DNA of 55,781 bases, from positions 1 to 55,781 of the forward strand of contig CAYQZV010000015.1 in the NCBI GenBank assembly GCA_964422145.1. Direction: 5' to 3'. Below the pieces are notes generated by a model. That model did no database searches. It was not told where the DNA came from and saw nothing but the letters and a program-made list of their open reading frames with translations. Positions within the stretch are counted from its first letter, which is position 1, and every line of letters begins with the position of its first letter. The translations under genes and the position numbers were made by a program. This stretch comes from JACNKV01 sp964422145 (GTDB lineage: Bacteria; Fidelibacterota; Marinisomatia; Marinisomatales; JACNKV01). Below, piece by piece: positions 9,510 to 19,387 of this stretch.

Positions 9510-9564
9510 ATTACTCAATAATTGTATTCCTTGTTTTAAAATATTCCGTATTTTCAAATAGAAC

Positions 9565-10692
9565 ATGGATCAGAAACACATATCTTCTTCCTATGATGTC
9601 ATCATACTCGGTGCCGGAATAAATGGGTGTGGAATTGCGCGTGAACTTTCACTCCATAATAAAAGAGTTTTGGTTTTGGATAAATCTACCATCGGAAGCG
9701 GAACCTCATCTAAATCATCCCGACTGATCCATGGCGGTTTACGATATTTGGAATCCATGCAATTTGGGTTGGTTCACGAAGCACTCAAAGACCGCGAAGA
9801 ATTATTTGAACTCTATCCCGATTTAGTGCAGATCAGACCCTTCTATTTCCCGATTTATTCAGATTCTCCACGTCCGGCTTGGATGGTTTGGCTCGGATTA
9901 AAATTCTATGATATTCTTGTTGGAAAACATACCGATCATACTTCAAAACAGATTCCGCGGAAAACCTTTGTCGAACATGCTCCTCATATGATTCGTGAAA
10001 ACTTATCGGCTGCATTTCGCTATTTTGATGCCAAAACAAATGATTTAAAACTGACACAGCGAATTGCAGAAGAAGCCCGAAATCACGGTACTGTTTTCAT
10101 TGAAAACGCCGAAATTCAATCACTGAAAAAAATAGATCATGAATGGGGCGTTCAATCTTCAGCTGGATCATTTCATGCCCCGGTTTTGATCAATGCAACA
10201 GGACCATGGATAGACGAGGTCAATATAAAATACAATCTTCCTTCGCATTACCATATTCGTAAGATCAGCGGAATTCATATCATTATAAAAGGGACACTGA
10301 CAGACGGACTGATGTTTATGCAGGCAAAAGGAAAGCGGATCTTTTTCATTATTCCTGAACCGGAAAATAATCAAACCATTATCGGGACAACAGAACGGGA
10401 GGAAACTGTCCCTGTTGATGAAGTTGTGGTTCAAGAATCAGATATTCACTATTTAATTGAAAATATCAATCGCTACCTCGAGGATTCATACAAAATAAAT
10501 CGCCGAGACGTCATTCGATCCTTTATCGGAGTCAGACCCCTCATCGCTCACAAAGAAGACCCAACCGATCTTTCTCGTGAATATCAGTTAGACCTGCATC
10601 AAAACGGTGAGACAAAACTCCTTCACGTTTTCGGCGGTAAATTGACGACATTCCTGTCGCTCGCAAGAAGAGCCGCTGCGATTATTCAGTAG
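9565..10692 (+). CDS. glpD: FAD-dependent glycerol-3-phosphate dehydrogenase-like, short form
   Basis: Oxidises glycerol-3-phosphate to dihydroxyacetone phosphate, passing electrons to the quinone pool, if it is a true GlpD. The N-terminus has the FAD motif ILGAGINGCGIARE followed by the GlpD signature SSRLIHGGLRYLE (about residues 50-62); GVRPLI and FGGKLTTF occur near the end, in the right order. At 375 residues it is about 120 shorter than E. coli GlpD, because it stops right after GGKLTTF and lacks the C-terminal DAO-type helical domain. No frameshift or downstream remnant is visible, so this looks like a natural short form. It could instead be a related FAD-dependent oxidase. It converges on the DUF4249 gene with an 11-base overlap. 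Confidence 0.82.
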   Translation: MDQKHISSSYDVIILGAGINGCGIARELSLHNKRVLVLDKSTIGSGTSSKSSRLIHGGLRYLESMQFGLVHEALKDREELFELYPDLVQIRPFYFPIYSDSPRPAWMVWLGLKFYDILVGKHTDHTSKQIPRKTFVEHAPHMIRENLSAAFRYFDAKTNDLKLTQRIAEEARNHGTVFIENAEIQSLKKIDHEWGVQSSAGSFHAPVLINATGPWIDEVNIKYNLPSHYHIRKISGIHIIIKGTLTDGLMFMQAKGKRIFFIIPEPENNQTIIGTTEREETVPVDEVVVQESDIHYLIENINRYLEDSYKINRRDVIRSFIGVRPLIAHKEDPTDLSREYQLDLHQNGETKLLHVFGGKLTTFLSLARRAAAIIQ

Positions 10693-11692
10693 TATCCTGA
10701 GCCAGATAGACAAAAAATCCGGCAGAGTTCATCGAAGAAAACAATCCGTATCCTCCAATGATATTACTGTTCGGCAGGATGTACTGATTCATCGCCATCG
10801 GGTCTCCAATATAATAGTCATGAAAACTTTGGTCGGTTGCCTGAATCACTAAAAAGTGCGGACCGTAATAATTAAAAGACAGCCAATTAAAATCCAACAA
10901 CGGTTGACTTAAGTTCCATAGCAGAGGATTTCGTCGGTATAACTCCCCCGTTTCAGACACAAGCATGGGACCTTTAAATGCACGAGCAGAAAACGATGTA
11001 TCAATAATCGCGTTTTCATAGCTGTCTTCCAGCGCAACACTCATAAACCGAATTAAACCCGGTTCTCCTTCAGATTCCCAAGTGACTGTGAAGAAAGGCG
11101 GAGACATGAAACTGTCTAAATAACAGTCATCTTCCCGATAAACAATTGTATCCATGGATAAAATAGAAAAATCATTCAAATAGAAGGCTTGCTGAATCAA
11201 AAACGGATCATTGTCTTCGATATGAAGATTGATCGAATCCACATGAACAGGAGTTCCATTGCATGTCCAGTTGTCATTTTCGATACTACGCAAGGTGATT
11301 GGACTTGGAACAGTGGTTTCCGCAAAAACATAATGATCTTGATACGAAACATTCAAATGATAAGTCATATTGGGCTGGATAATATGCGAAAATGTTGTAT
11401 CTAAGTAACGTCCCGGGTGATTGGGTATAGGGTGAAGATAAAAAGAATCTGAAGCGGATATGATAAGAATATCTGCCTGATCGATCCACGTTACTCCCTT
11501 TTCGTGAGAAACATCCAATTCGGCTGAGAGAGAAACATAAAACGTATCACTTACCGGAGCATGCGCCGTCAAATTTCCGTATACGACTAGTTTTTCTTCA
11601 TAGACTCCTTGATCATCTACAGGTTCGCACGATGTTACCAGCAGGACGGCAACCCCGGCCAACCCTAATCTTGTTATCATTTTAAAACTCAA
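10682..11692 (-). CDS. DUF4249-type outer-membrane lipoprotein
   Basis: A 336-residue protein with a lipoprotein signal (VLLVTSC, lipidated Cys about residue 22), then a beta-rich domain with the YEEKLVVYGNL start characteristic of DUF4249. This family is typically encoded directly downstream of a CarboxypepD-reg TonB-dependent receptor, exactly as here. I keep the TTG start at 11692 because AGGAG lies 6 bases before it; an ATG at 11680 is in frame but its Shine-Dalgarno spacing would be 18. It overlaps the receptor's stop by 11 bases, so the two are probably co-translated. It probably forms an outer-membrane complex with the receptor; substrate unknown. Confidence 0.85.
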   Translation of the reverse strand: MSFKMITRLGLAGVAVLLVTSCEPVDDQGVYEEKLVVYGNLTAHAPVSDTFYVSLSAELDVSHEKGVTWIDQADILIISASDSFYLHPIPNHPGRYLDTTFSHIIQPNMTYHLNVSYQDHYVFAETTVPSPITLRSIENDNWTCNGTPVHVDSINLHIEDNDPFLIQQAFYLNDFSILSMDTIVYREDDCYLDSFMSPPFFTVTWESEGEPGLIRFMSVALEDSYENAIIDTSFSARAFKGPMLVSETGELYRRNPLLWNLSQPLLDFNWLSFNYYGPHFLVIQATDQSFHDYYIGDPMAMNQYILPNSNIIGGYGLFSSMNSAGFFVYLAQDTTE

Positions 11693-13985
11693 TGGACACT
11701 CCTATGCTTGGGATAATTGGGAGACCAAATATTTCATTCTTTTTCGGGATTCCTTCATCTTCTTCATCGATGATTCCATCCTTGTCATCATCAAGTCCGT
11801 TCGAAGTACTTCCGAACTGATAGACATATCGAAACACATTCTCTTTCCAATACGCATTGACAACCTGAATGGAAAATTCTCCTTTTATACCTCTTAATTG
11901 AAACCGTCGTGTTGCCCCGATATCCAATCGGTGATAATACGGATATCTTGCAGAATTCCTTCCCCCTGGGATCGTTCGATATTTAGAGACCGGCTCGCCG
12001 GGCATCGTTTCGGTGAAGAAACCGAGAATGGGAGTGTATGGCTGCCCGGATTGCAGCGACCATTTCATATTTACATTCCATTTGCGATTCCATTCATAAT
12101 TCAAAATGATGTTCAATGCATGTCTGCGATCCCAGTTGGTGTAATATTCATTTCCTTCAAATAATTTCCTCGAAATGGAGTATGAATAAGCGATCCACCC
12201 ATTGAACTGACCATATTCTTTTTGCAGGAAAAGCTCTGCCCCATAAGCATAACCGTCCCCTGCTTTCACCAAGTCAGATAACGACTCATCTGAAACGGTT
12301 TCATCAACCGATGCACGATTATCAATAAAGGTCAGCATATTTTCCATCGTTTTGTAATATGTCTCAACTTGAACTTTATACTGTGTTCCAAAGTATTCTT
12401 CAATGCCTAAGACATATTGAACAGCAGATGCCGGATCAACCGACGGATCAACTGCAAACCATGCATCAAGGATATTCGGATTAAAGTCATCTTGAATGGT
12501 TTCCATAAATTGATTGTATACACCTATTGATAAATTGATATATCGACTTTCGGTAAGCAGGTATTTCAATCCAAGGCGTGGTTCCCAATACCATTTCGTT
12601 GGGTGATTGCTGTAATAATTCAACCGCAATCCCGGTTCCATCATAAACAACGGAGAAAACCAATGTTTCATTTTAAGATACCCGCCAACTTCTACAGGGG
12701 ATTGACCCATATTATACAGGGTCGTATCCAAGTATGTCGCTTGATACACAAACCGTAAATCTTTGTACTCGCCCCCAAACTTCCATTCTGTCACATCCGA
12801 ACTGAACCACGTCCAATCTGATCGAAATGTCATATCGTCAATATAATCTTCTTCATTAATCCCTGATTCACCACCCAGCCCAAAAAAGATATCAAAGCGG
12901 CTTTTGGCTAAAAGAAATGTAGAAACCAATGTCGGATTGATCAATTTTCTGTAATTCAAACTGACGGTGTTATTCCCCCACCAAGCTTCTAAACCAAATT
13001 CTCCCCAAGATAAATCATCCCTTCCGGAATACCAACTGAGTGAAAGTCTATCTTTCTCGGTGATATCTTGAAATACATGGCCTTGCACATCATAAAAATA
13101 ATACGGAAAATAAAGTTCCGTTCCCTTAAATACTTGATCAAAATAGGTTCTTCGCCCGGAGATAAGCCAAGCACCCCTTCCAATGGGTCCTTCTAAGGTT
13201 GATGTAGCCGATAACAAGGATACTGTACTTTTACCGCTGAAATGTTTCCGGTTCCCTTCCCGGCTTCGCACATTTAATACAGCAGATAAACGCCCGCCGT
13301 ATTCCGCATTAAATCCACCTTTTATTAAATCCGCTTCCTTGACCACATCCAAAATGAAATTAGAGAATAATCCGCCGACATGTGACGGATTGTAAACAGT
13401 AATTCCATCAAGTAAAATCAGGTTTTGATCCGTGTTTCCTCCGCGAATGACCAACCCCGTGCTAAACTCAGAGGGAGTTAAGACTCCCGGCAAGCTTTGC
13501 AACGTGCGAAACAGATCTGCTTCTGCTACTTGCGGAATACTTTTTAACTGGCGAACATCCAATGACGTCCGGCTGAGCTGGATATTTTCCCGTCGCTCAA
13601 TCCGCTGGGCTGAAACTTCCACCGCCGTTAGCTCGATCGGTGTCGGATCTAATTCTATCGTTATAGCATTGAGAGACTCTGTACCGATGCTAATCTTTTT
13701 GGAAACCGGAGTATATCCTAAATAGGATACTTCGATTGTATAATCATTCTCGGGCATAGAATGGATCACAAAATACCCATCCTTATCCGTTGAAGCACCG
13801 CGGGAGGTGTTTTTTAACATCACATTTGCACCAATCAGCGCTTCGCCTGATTCCTTGTTCAGTACATAACCGGATATTGTCTGAGTTTGTTGAGCAAAAA
13901 GAATCGTCTTCAAAAAAACAACTGCCAACAAAATATATTTTAGGAGGTTTTGATTATTCAAATTTTTACTGAAATGAAGTTTCAT
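11682..13985 (-). CDS. TonB-dependent receptor with CarboxypepD-regulatory N-terminal domain
   Basis: A 767-residue outer-membrane receptor. After the signal peptide (residues about 15-32) comes a carboxypeptidase-D regulatory-like domain (ISGYVLNKESGEALIGANV), then a plug domain with LLDGITVYNPSHVGG and a beta-barrel ending in SIEF, an aromatic C-terminus as expected. Near the C-terminus an acidic loop DDDKDGIIDEEDEG resembles a calcium-binding loop. I prefer ATG 13985 over the TTG at 13994; neither has a clear ribosome-binding site. It imports an unknown substrate with TonB energy, together with the DUF4249 partner. It diverges from hypA across 184 bases of AT-rich DNA. Confidence 0.9.
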   Translation of the reverse strand: MKLHFSKNLNNQNLLKYILLAVVFLKTILFAQQTQTISGYVLNKESGEALIGANVMLKNTSRGASTDKDGYFVIHSMPENDYTIEVSYLGYTPVSKKISIGTESLNAITIELDPTPIELTAVEVSAQRIERRENIQLSRTSLDVRQLKSIPQVAEADLFRTLQSLPGVLTPSEFSTGLVIRGGNTDQNLILLDGITVYNPSHVGGLFSNFILDVVKEADLIKGGFNAEYGGRLSAVLNVRSREGNRKHFSGKSTVSLLSATSTLEGPIGRGAWLISGRRTYFDQVFKGTELYFPYYFYDVQGHVFQDITEKDRLSLSWYSGRDDLSWGEFGLEAWWGNNTVSLNYRKLINPTLVSTFLLAKSRFDIFFGLGGESGINEEDYIDDMTFRSDWTWFSSDVTEWKFGGEYKDLRFVYQATYLDTTLYNMGQSPVEVGGYLKMKHWFSPLFMMEPGLRLNYYSNHPTKWYWEPRLGLKYLLTESRYINLSIGVYNQFMETIQDDFNPNILDAWFAVDPSVDPASAVQYVLGIEEYFGTQYKVQVETYYKTMENMLTFIDNRASVDETVSDESLSDLVKAGDGYAYGAELFLQKEYGQFNGWIAYSYSISRKLFEGNEYYTNWDRRHALNIILNYEWNRKWNVNMKWSLQSGQPYTPILGFFTETMPGEPVSKYRTIPGGRNSARYPYYHRLDIGATRRFQLRGIKGEFSIQVVNAYWKENVFRYVYQFGSTSNGLDDDKDGIIDEEDEGIPKKNEIFGLPIIPSIGVSIEF

Positions 13986-14169
13986 TATTTTCAAGTGACA
14001 AGTTTCGTTTGTAAATAGTTAGTTCTTTATACATAGATTAAAAAACATTGCAAAAAATATATATCTTTTTTGGTTCCTTCCAAAGCAAAATAAGTATCAA
14101 TTTTTTCACTAATCTTATTTAAGATCGTCTGTATTTTGCCGTAAATTTAGACCTAAATGGAGTCAGTTT

Positions 14170-14511
14170 ATGCACGAAATGTCTATTGCAATGAATATCG
14201 TAGATATTGTTTCAGCGACGGTGAAAGATCATCAGGCGGATAAAGTGAATTCCATTGATCTTGAAATTGGAAGTCTTTCCGGAATCTTAATCGACTCACT
14301 TACATTTTGTTTTGATGCGGCATGTAAAGGAACGCCGGCTGAAGGAGCCACATTAAACATCCAAGAAATTCAAGGATTAGGAAAATGCGCGGAATGTCAT
14401 CGCGAATTTCAAGTTGAAGTGTTTTTGACGGTTTGTCCTTTTTGTGACAGCCTGTCAACCGAGATTCTTAACGGTAAAGAATTGTCTATTAAATCAATTA
14501 ATGTTGATTAA
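14170..14511 (+). CDS. hypA: Hydrogenase nickel-insertion protein HypA
   Basis: Delivers nickel to the large subunit of [NiFe]-hydrogenase together with HypB. The 113-residue length is normal. The essential N-terminal MHE nickel ligand is present (MHEMSIAMNIV), and the zinc site is the pair of motifs CAEC and CPFC. It is the first gene of a hyp cluster A-B-F-C-D-E, and no hydrogenase structural gene is in the window. Confidence 0.96.
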   Translation: MHEMSIAMNIVDIVSATVKDHQADKVNSIDLEIGSLSGILIDSLTFCFDAACKGTPAEGATLNIQEIQGLGKCAECHREFQVEVFLTVCPFCDSLSTEILNGKELSIKSINVD

Positions 14512-14534
14512 CTTTTTATAACGAAAGATAAATT

Positions 14535-15290
14535 ATGTGCGATACATGTGGATGCAGCCAACCCGCAGATGCGGTGACTTTTCAAAAACCCGGTGATCAT
14601 TCTCACAGCCATTCTCATCCTCAAGAACACGATCATCATCATGGACGAACGATTGAAGTAGAAACCGATGTGTTGTCAAAAAATAACTTAATCGCTCAAC
14701 GGAATCGCGGGTATTTTGATGCAAAGAACATCACCGTGTTTAATTTTGTCAGTTCTCCCGGCTCAGGGAAAACCACTTTTTTAGAACAAACCATCCGAAA
14801 ACTAAATTCAGAATTTTCGATATCCGTCATTGAAGGCGACCAGCAAACTCTGCGCGATGCCGAACGTATAAAGGCTACGGGCGTCCCTGTAATTCAGGTG
14901 AATACCGGAAAAGGCTGTCACCTTGATGCAGATATGATTCACAAAGCTATTCATGAGCTTGATGTATCCAGCGACTCCATTTTGTTTATCGAAAATGTAG
15001 GGAATTTGGTTTGTCCGGCATTATTTGATCTAGGTGAAGCCATGAAAATTGTTGTGATTTCTGTAACAGAAGGAGAAGATAAACCTGAAAAATATCCCCA
15101 TATGTTTCATGCTGCGGATATTTGCATTATTAACAAAACAGATCTCCTCCCCTACGTAGATTTTGATGTTGAAAAATGTAAGCAATCTGCTTTACAAGTG
15201 AACCATCACCTGAAATTTTTTGAGGTTTCAGCCACCAAAGGAGATGGACTAGATCAATGGTTATCTTGGGTAAAAAAATATATCGATTAA
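14535..15290 (+). CDS. hypB: Hydrogenase maturation GTPase HypB
   Basis: GTPase that works with HypA in nickel insertion. The 251-residue protein starts with the high-affinity nickel motif MCDTCGCSQ and a histidine-rich stretch (residues about 21-39) for nickel storage. It carries a P-loop SSPGSGKTT, the metal-site motif GKGCHLD, ENVGNLVCP and NKTD for guanine recognition. All expected residues are present. It starts 23 bases after hypA. Confidence 0.96.
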   Translation: MCDTCGCSQPADAVTFQKPGDHSHSHSHPQEHDHHHGRTIEVETDVLSKNNLIAQRNRGYFDAKNITVFNFVSSPGSGKTTFLEQTIRKLNSEFSISVIEGDQQTLRDAERIKATGVPVIQVNTGKGCHLDADMIHKAIHELDVSSDSILFIENVGNLVCPALFDLGEAMKIVVISVTEGEDKPEKYPHMFHAADICIINKTDLLPYVDFDVEKCKQSALQVNHHLKFFEVSATKGDGLDQWLSWVKKYID

Positions 15291-15328
15291 AATATTCTTT
15301 AGGTATTTCACGGTAACCGGTTAGATAA

Positions 15329-17587
15329 ATGCCTCATCGTAAAGTTTTCTTAGTGAACGGGATTGTCCAGGGTGTTGGATTTCGTCCTTTTGTGTACAAT
15401 CTTGCACGTAAACATTCACTGGCAGGATTTGTCTCCAATACATCCGCCGGTGTTCATATCGAAATAGAGGGTGAGGCAAAACTTATCGCACTATTTTCGT
15501 TGGAATTGCGATCAGAAGCACCGCCGTTAAGTGTGATTTCAGATATTCAAGAAGCGGATCTAGAAAGCGTTGGAGAAACAGATTTTGTCATTCGCCCGTC
15601 GGAAGGAAACGAAACCGTTTCAACAATGATCTCACCGGATATGGCCGTGTGTGATGATTGTGTTGCTGAATTATTTGATTCCAATGATCGCCGATACCTG
15701 TATCCGTTCATTAACTGCACCAATTGCGGTCCGCGTTATACGATTATTAAACACATTCCGTATGATCGTCCTTTCACATCGATGGCATCTTTCAAACTTT
15801 GTCCCGATTGCCAAGCTGAGTATGATGACCCGGCCGATCGTCGCTTTCATGCCCAGCCCAATGCTTGCCCGAAATGTGGTCCGAGTGTTTCACTTTATAA
15901 TCGTGACGGAAACCTCATGGATACCGACAATCCAATTAGCGCAACAATCACACTATTACAAAATGGAAATGTCGTTGCCATTAAAGGATTGGGCGGATTT
16001 CATCTTGCCGTTGATGCTGCCAATGAGAAAGCCGTTTCGACATTAAGAGAACGAAAAAGTCGAGAAGAAAAACCGCTCGCTGTTATGGTGAAGAACGTGA
16101 CGGCAGCTGAAAAATACTGTTTCATATCTGATGATGAACGGGACTTACTTCAATCTCAGCAAAGCCCGATTGTGCTGCTCAAAAAACGTGATGACATTCA
16201 GATTGCAGATTCGGTCGCACCCGGAAATGATCGTCTTGGCGTCATGCTGCCATACACTCCCTTACATCACATATTACTTCATTCTGATTTGAATGTGTTG
16301 GTCATGACCAGTGCGAATTTCAGCGAAGAACCTATCTGTATTGACAACCATGATGCTCAGGATCGTTTAAAATCAATTGCGGATTATTTCCTGACACATA
16401 ACAGAGATATTTATTTACGCAGTGATGATTCTGTCATGATTCATCTCGCAGATCAACCCCGATTTTTCAGGCGCAGCCGCGGATTTGCTCCTCAACCCAT
16501 ATTTGTTCAATCAAAAGGCGATCCGATCCTTGCAGTCGGCGGAGAATTGAAAAACACGATTTGCTTACTAAAAGATAATAAAGCGTTTCTCAGTCAACAT
16601 ATCGGGGATTTGGAAAACCTAGATGCTTACGATTTTTTTCAAATGACCATTCAGCATCTGGAACGTGTATTTGAAACCACTCCAAAATTGATTGTTCATG
16701 ATATGCATCCCGGTTATTTATCCACACAATGGGCAAAAGTACAAACAGATATCCCGATACTGGCAGTACAGCATCATCATGCTCATATGGCAAGCTGCAT
16801 GGCCGAACATCAGTTGGATGAACCAGTAATCGGAATTGCTCTGGACGGAACCGGTTACGGAACGGATGGAACCATTTGGGGCGGTGAAGTTCTCATTGGA
16901 GATTACTCAGCATTCCGTCGATACGCTTATTTTGAACCCCTTCCTCTCCCTGGCGGAGATGCCGCTGTTAAGGCACCGTGGCGGACAGCTGTCAGTTATC
17001 TTCATCATGCATTTGACGGTGATTTACCCGAACTGGATTTTCTTAAGAGTCATGATCCAACACCTATAATTGAAATGATCGAAAAACAAATTAACTCGCC
17101 GTTAACCAGCAGCTGCGGAAGACTTTTTGATGCCGTTGCATCCATGTGCGGCGGTCGACAAACCATTCATTATGAAGGTCAGGCTGCGATTGAATTCATG
17201 CAATCAGTCGGAAAAGCCGTTCACCGTCCATACGATTACATATTTGACCGACAAGACGATGCATGGATCATTCAAATTGCTCCATTAATTCGTTCCATCG
17301 TTTGGTCAATACGAAAAGGTGAAGATATCCGTTATATCAGTGCTGGATTTCATGATACCTTATCGAAATTATTTGTGGAAATTGCAGAAATGGCGCGTGA
17401 CGAAACCGATTTAAATTCCGTGGTATTAAGCGGGGGCGTCTTTCAGAATCAATTATTATTTGAATCGATGATTCCCCGATTGAAGCAAAAGGGGTTTCAT
17501 GTGTATACTCATCTTCAAGTTCCGACAAATGATGCCGGGATCGCTCTCGGACAGGCTCTGATCGGAAGAAAGTTTTTGAGTTTATGA
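15329..17587 (+). CDS. hypF: Carbamoyltransferase HypF
   Basis: Produces the thiocarbamate on HypE that becomes cyanide on the hydrogenase iron. The 752-residue length is typical. Domains in order: acylphosphatase (GIVQGVGFRPFVYN, residues about 10-23), a double zinc-finger region (CDDC, CTNC, CPDC, CPKC), a YrdC-like nucleotide-binding domain (IKGLGGFHLAVDA) and a Kae1-like carbamoyltransferase domain (QHHHAHMASCMAEH, LDGTGYGTDG). No key motif is missing. Its stop codon lies inside an inverted repeat that flanks the next gene. Confidence 0.96.
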   Translation: MPHRKVFLVNGIVQGVGFRPFVYNLARKHSLAGFVSNTSAGVHIEIEGEAKLIALFSLELRSEAPPLSVISDIQEADLESVGETDFVIRPSEGNETVSTMISPDMAVCDDCVAELFDSNDRRYLYPFINCTNCGPRYTIIKHIPYDRPFTSMASFKLCPDCQAEYDDPADRRFHAQPNACPKCGPSVSLYNRDGNLMDTDNPISATITLLQNGNVVAIKGLGGFHLAVDAANEKAVSTLRERKSREEKPLAVMVKNVTAAEKYCFISDDERDLLQSQQSPIVLLKKRDDIQIADSVAPGNDRLGVMLPYTPLHHILLHSDLNVLVMTSANFSEEPICIDNHDAQDRLKSIADYFLTHNRDIYLRSDDSVMIHLADQPRFFRRSRGFAPQPIFVQSKGDPILAVGGELKNTICLLKDNKAFLSQHIGDLENLDAYDFFQMTIQHLERVFETTPKLIVHDMHPGYLSTQWAKVQTDIPILAVQHHHAHMASCMAEHQLDEPVIGIALDGTGYGTDGTIWGGEVLIGDYSAFRRYAYFEPLPLPGGDAAVKAPWRTAVSYLHHAFDGDLPELDFLKSHDPTPIIEMIEKQINSPLTSSCGRLFDAVASMCGGRQTIHYEGQAAIEFMQSVGKAVHRPYDYIFDRQDDAWIIQIAPLIRSIVWSIRKGEDIRYISAGFHDTLSKLFVEIAEMARDETDLNSVVLSGGVFQNQLLFESMIPRLKQKGFHVYTHLQVPTNDAGIALGQALIGRKFLSL

Positions 17588-17590
17588 GTT
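17577..17590 (+). repeat. Left inverted repeat flanking four-helix-bundle cassette
   Basis: TGAGTTTATGAGTT overlaps the hypF stop. Its reverse complement recurs at 18011-18024 with 13 of 14 positions matching, on the far side of the four-helix-bundle gene. Confidence 0.55.
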
Positions 17591-17611
17591 TTAAAGTGTA
17601 GGAGTTGTTTA

Positions 17612-17980
17612 ATGGCGACCATATCAAGATTTGAAGAAATAGAGGTTTGGCAAAGAGCAAGGAGCTTAGTAAAAAATTTATATTTTGTTTCATCCAGTGG
17701 TACATTTATAAAAGATTTTTCTCTAAAAGATCAACTTCGACGATCTGGAATATCTATCATGGCGAATATCGCAGAAGGATTTGGGCGACGATCTACTAAA
17801 GAATTTGCCAACTTTCTAAACATATCACATGCATCCACTTCTGAAGTTCAATCCCATTTATATGTAGCATTGGATCAAAAATATATTAATAAAAAAGTTT
17901 TTCAAGACCTCTATAATGAATGTGAAGAAATATCAAAAATGTTACTTGGTTTTCAAAACTATCTGCGTAAACTTAAATAG
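17612..17980 (+). CDS. Four-helix-bundle protein (S23/IVS-encoded family)
   Basis: A 122-residue protein with the conserved family pattern: FEEIEVWQRA near the start, DQLRRSGISIMANIAEGFGRRS in the middle, and a C-terminal helix. This family was first found inside intervening sequences of 23S rRNA genes and is widely scattered as a mobile small gene of unclear function. Here it splits the hyp cluster between hypF and hypC. AGGAG lies 8 bases before the ATG. The flanks form an imperfect inverted repeat (17577-17590 and 18011-18024), consistent with insertion as a cassette. There is no reason to link it to hydrogenase maturation. Confidence 0.92.
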   Translation: MATISRFEEIEVWQRARSLVKNLYFVSSSGTFIKDFSLKDQLRRSGISIMANIAEGFGRRSTKEFANFLNISHASTSEVQSHLYVALDQKYINKKVFQDLYNECEEISKMLLGFQNYLRKLK

Positions 17981-18010
17981 GATGATGCCAATCAACTTAT
18001 GAAACATATC

Positions 18011-18024
18011 AACTCATTAACTCA
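18011..18024 (+). repeat. Right inverted repeat flanking four-helix-bundle cassette
   Basis: AACTCATTAACTCA, the reverse complement of the left repeat with one mismatch, lies 20 bases before the hypC start. Confidence 0.55.
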
Positions 18025-18043
18025 TCAAATTAAGGAACTATAA

Positions 18044-18298
18044 ATGTGTTTAGCCATCCCCGGTAAAGTGATTGAGATCTACGATGAAAACGGGATCAAA
18101 ATGGGTAAAATTGATTACAGCGGTACGATCAGTACAGCTTGCCTGGAATATCTCCCGGAAATTCAAGTTGGGCAATATACATTGGTACATGCCGGTTTTG
18201 CCCTTTCGGTGTTAGATGAAGATGAAGCTCAAAAGTCCCTGGATGCCTGGCAGGAATTAGGCGAGGTTCTTGATAAAATGGATGAGGAAAACGCATGA
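18044..18298 (+). CDS. hypC: Hydrogenase maturation chaperone HypC
   Basis: An 84-residue chaperone that binds HypD and the hydrogenase large subunit. The essential N-terminal MCLAIPGKV with its reactive Cys2 is intact. The AAGGAA ribosome-binding site is 8 bases upstream. Its stop overlaps the hypD start by 4 bases (ATGA), so HypC and HypD, which form a complex, are translationally coupled. Confidence 0.96.
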   Translation: MCLAIPGKVIEIYDENGIKMGKIDYSGTISTACLEYLPEIQVGQYTLVHAGFALSVLDEDEAQKSLDAWQELGEVLDKMDEENA

Positions 18299-19386
18299 AA
18301 TACTTAGATGAATTCCGCGATCCGGTCTTAGCCAAAAAGATTTTAAACGAGATACATAAGACGGTTACACGTCCTTGGGTGATTATGGAAATCTGCGGCG
18401 GACAGACACATTCAATCATCCGAAATGGAATTGACCAGGTTCTACCCAAAGAAATTGAATTGGTTCACGGACCGGGATGCCCGGTTTGTGTTACTCCATT
18501 AGAGATTATTGATCAAGCGATAGAGATCGCATCAAAACCCAACGTGATTTTCACCAGTTTCGGGGATATGCTTCGCGTACCAGGCAGCCATAAAGATCTG
18601 TTCATGGTCAAATCCGAGGGTGGAGATGTCCGCACGGTTTACTCTCCGCTTGAAGCGGTTCAGATCGCGAGAAATCATCCTGAAAAAGAAGTGGTGTTTT
18701 TTGCTGTCGGATTCGAAACCACCGCCCCGGGAAACGCAATGGCGATTGATCTCGCCGCCAAAGAAGGGTTAACCAATTTCAGTGAATTGGTGAGTCATGT
18801 GTTGGTCCCGCCAACAATGAAAGCATTATTATCTTCTCCGAACAACCGCGTTCAGGGATATTTAGCCGCCGGTCATGTCTGTACCGTCATGGGATGGGAA
18901 GAATACGAACCGATCGCAAAGCAATTTAAAGTCCCGATTGTACCGACCGGGTTTGAACCATTGGATGTTTTAGAAGGTATTTTATTAACCGTCAAACAAT
19001 TAGAAGCAGATAAACACGAAGTTGAGAATCAATATCTTCGCAGTGTGAAGCGTGAAGGAAACCGCCCGGCACAAGATCTCATCAGCAAGATCTTTAAACC
19101 GTCCGATCGTAAATGGAGGGGAATTGGTGAAATCCCAACCAGCGGGTTGGTGATTCGGGATGAATACAGCAAGTATGATGCAGAAAAAAAGTTCGCGGTC
19201 AGTGATATTAAAACCGAAGAATCTGATCTCTGTATCAGCGGTATCATTTTACAGGGATTGAATAAACCGCATGAGTGTCCGGCTTTTGGGAAGGACTGCA
19301 CACCGACGCATCCTTTGGGAGCAACGATGGTTTCAAGCGAAGGGGCCTGTGCAGCCTATTACAAATATCAGAGGATTGAGGATTAA
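18295..19386 (+). CDS. hypD: Hydrogenase maturation protein HypD
   Basis: Assembles the Fe(CN)2CO unit on a scaffold with HypC. The 363-residue protein has the conserved motifs CGGQTHSIIRNG, HGPGCPVCVTP, TSFGDMLRVPGS and GFEPLDVL in order. The C-terminal cysteines for the 4Fe-4S cluster (CPAFGKDC and the Cys in SSEGACAAYY) are present. Length and motifs are complete. Confidence 0.96.
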   Translation: MKYLDEFRDPVLAKKILNEIHKTVTRPWVIMEICGGQTHSIIRNGIDQVLPKEIELVHGPGCPVCVTPLEIIDQAIEIASKPNVIFTSFGDMLRVPGSHKDLFMVKSEGGDVRTVYSPLEAVQIARNHPEKEVVFFAVGFETTAPGNAMAIDLAAKEGLTNFSELVSHVLVPPTMKALLSSPNNRVQGYLAAGHVCTVMGWEEYEPIAKQFKVPIVPTGFEPLDVLEGILLTVKQLEADKHEVENQYLRSVKREGNRPAQDLISKIFKPSDRKWRGIGEIPTSGLVIRDEYSKYDAEKKFAVSDIKTEESDLCISGIILQGLNKPHECPAFGKDCTPTHPLGATMVSSEGACAAYYKYQRIED

Positions 19387-19387
19387 G

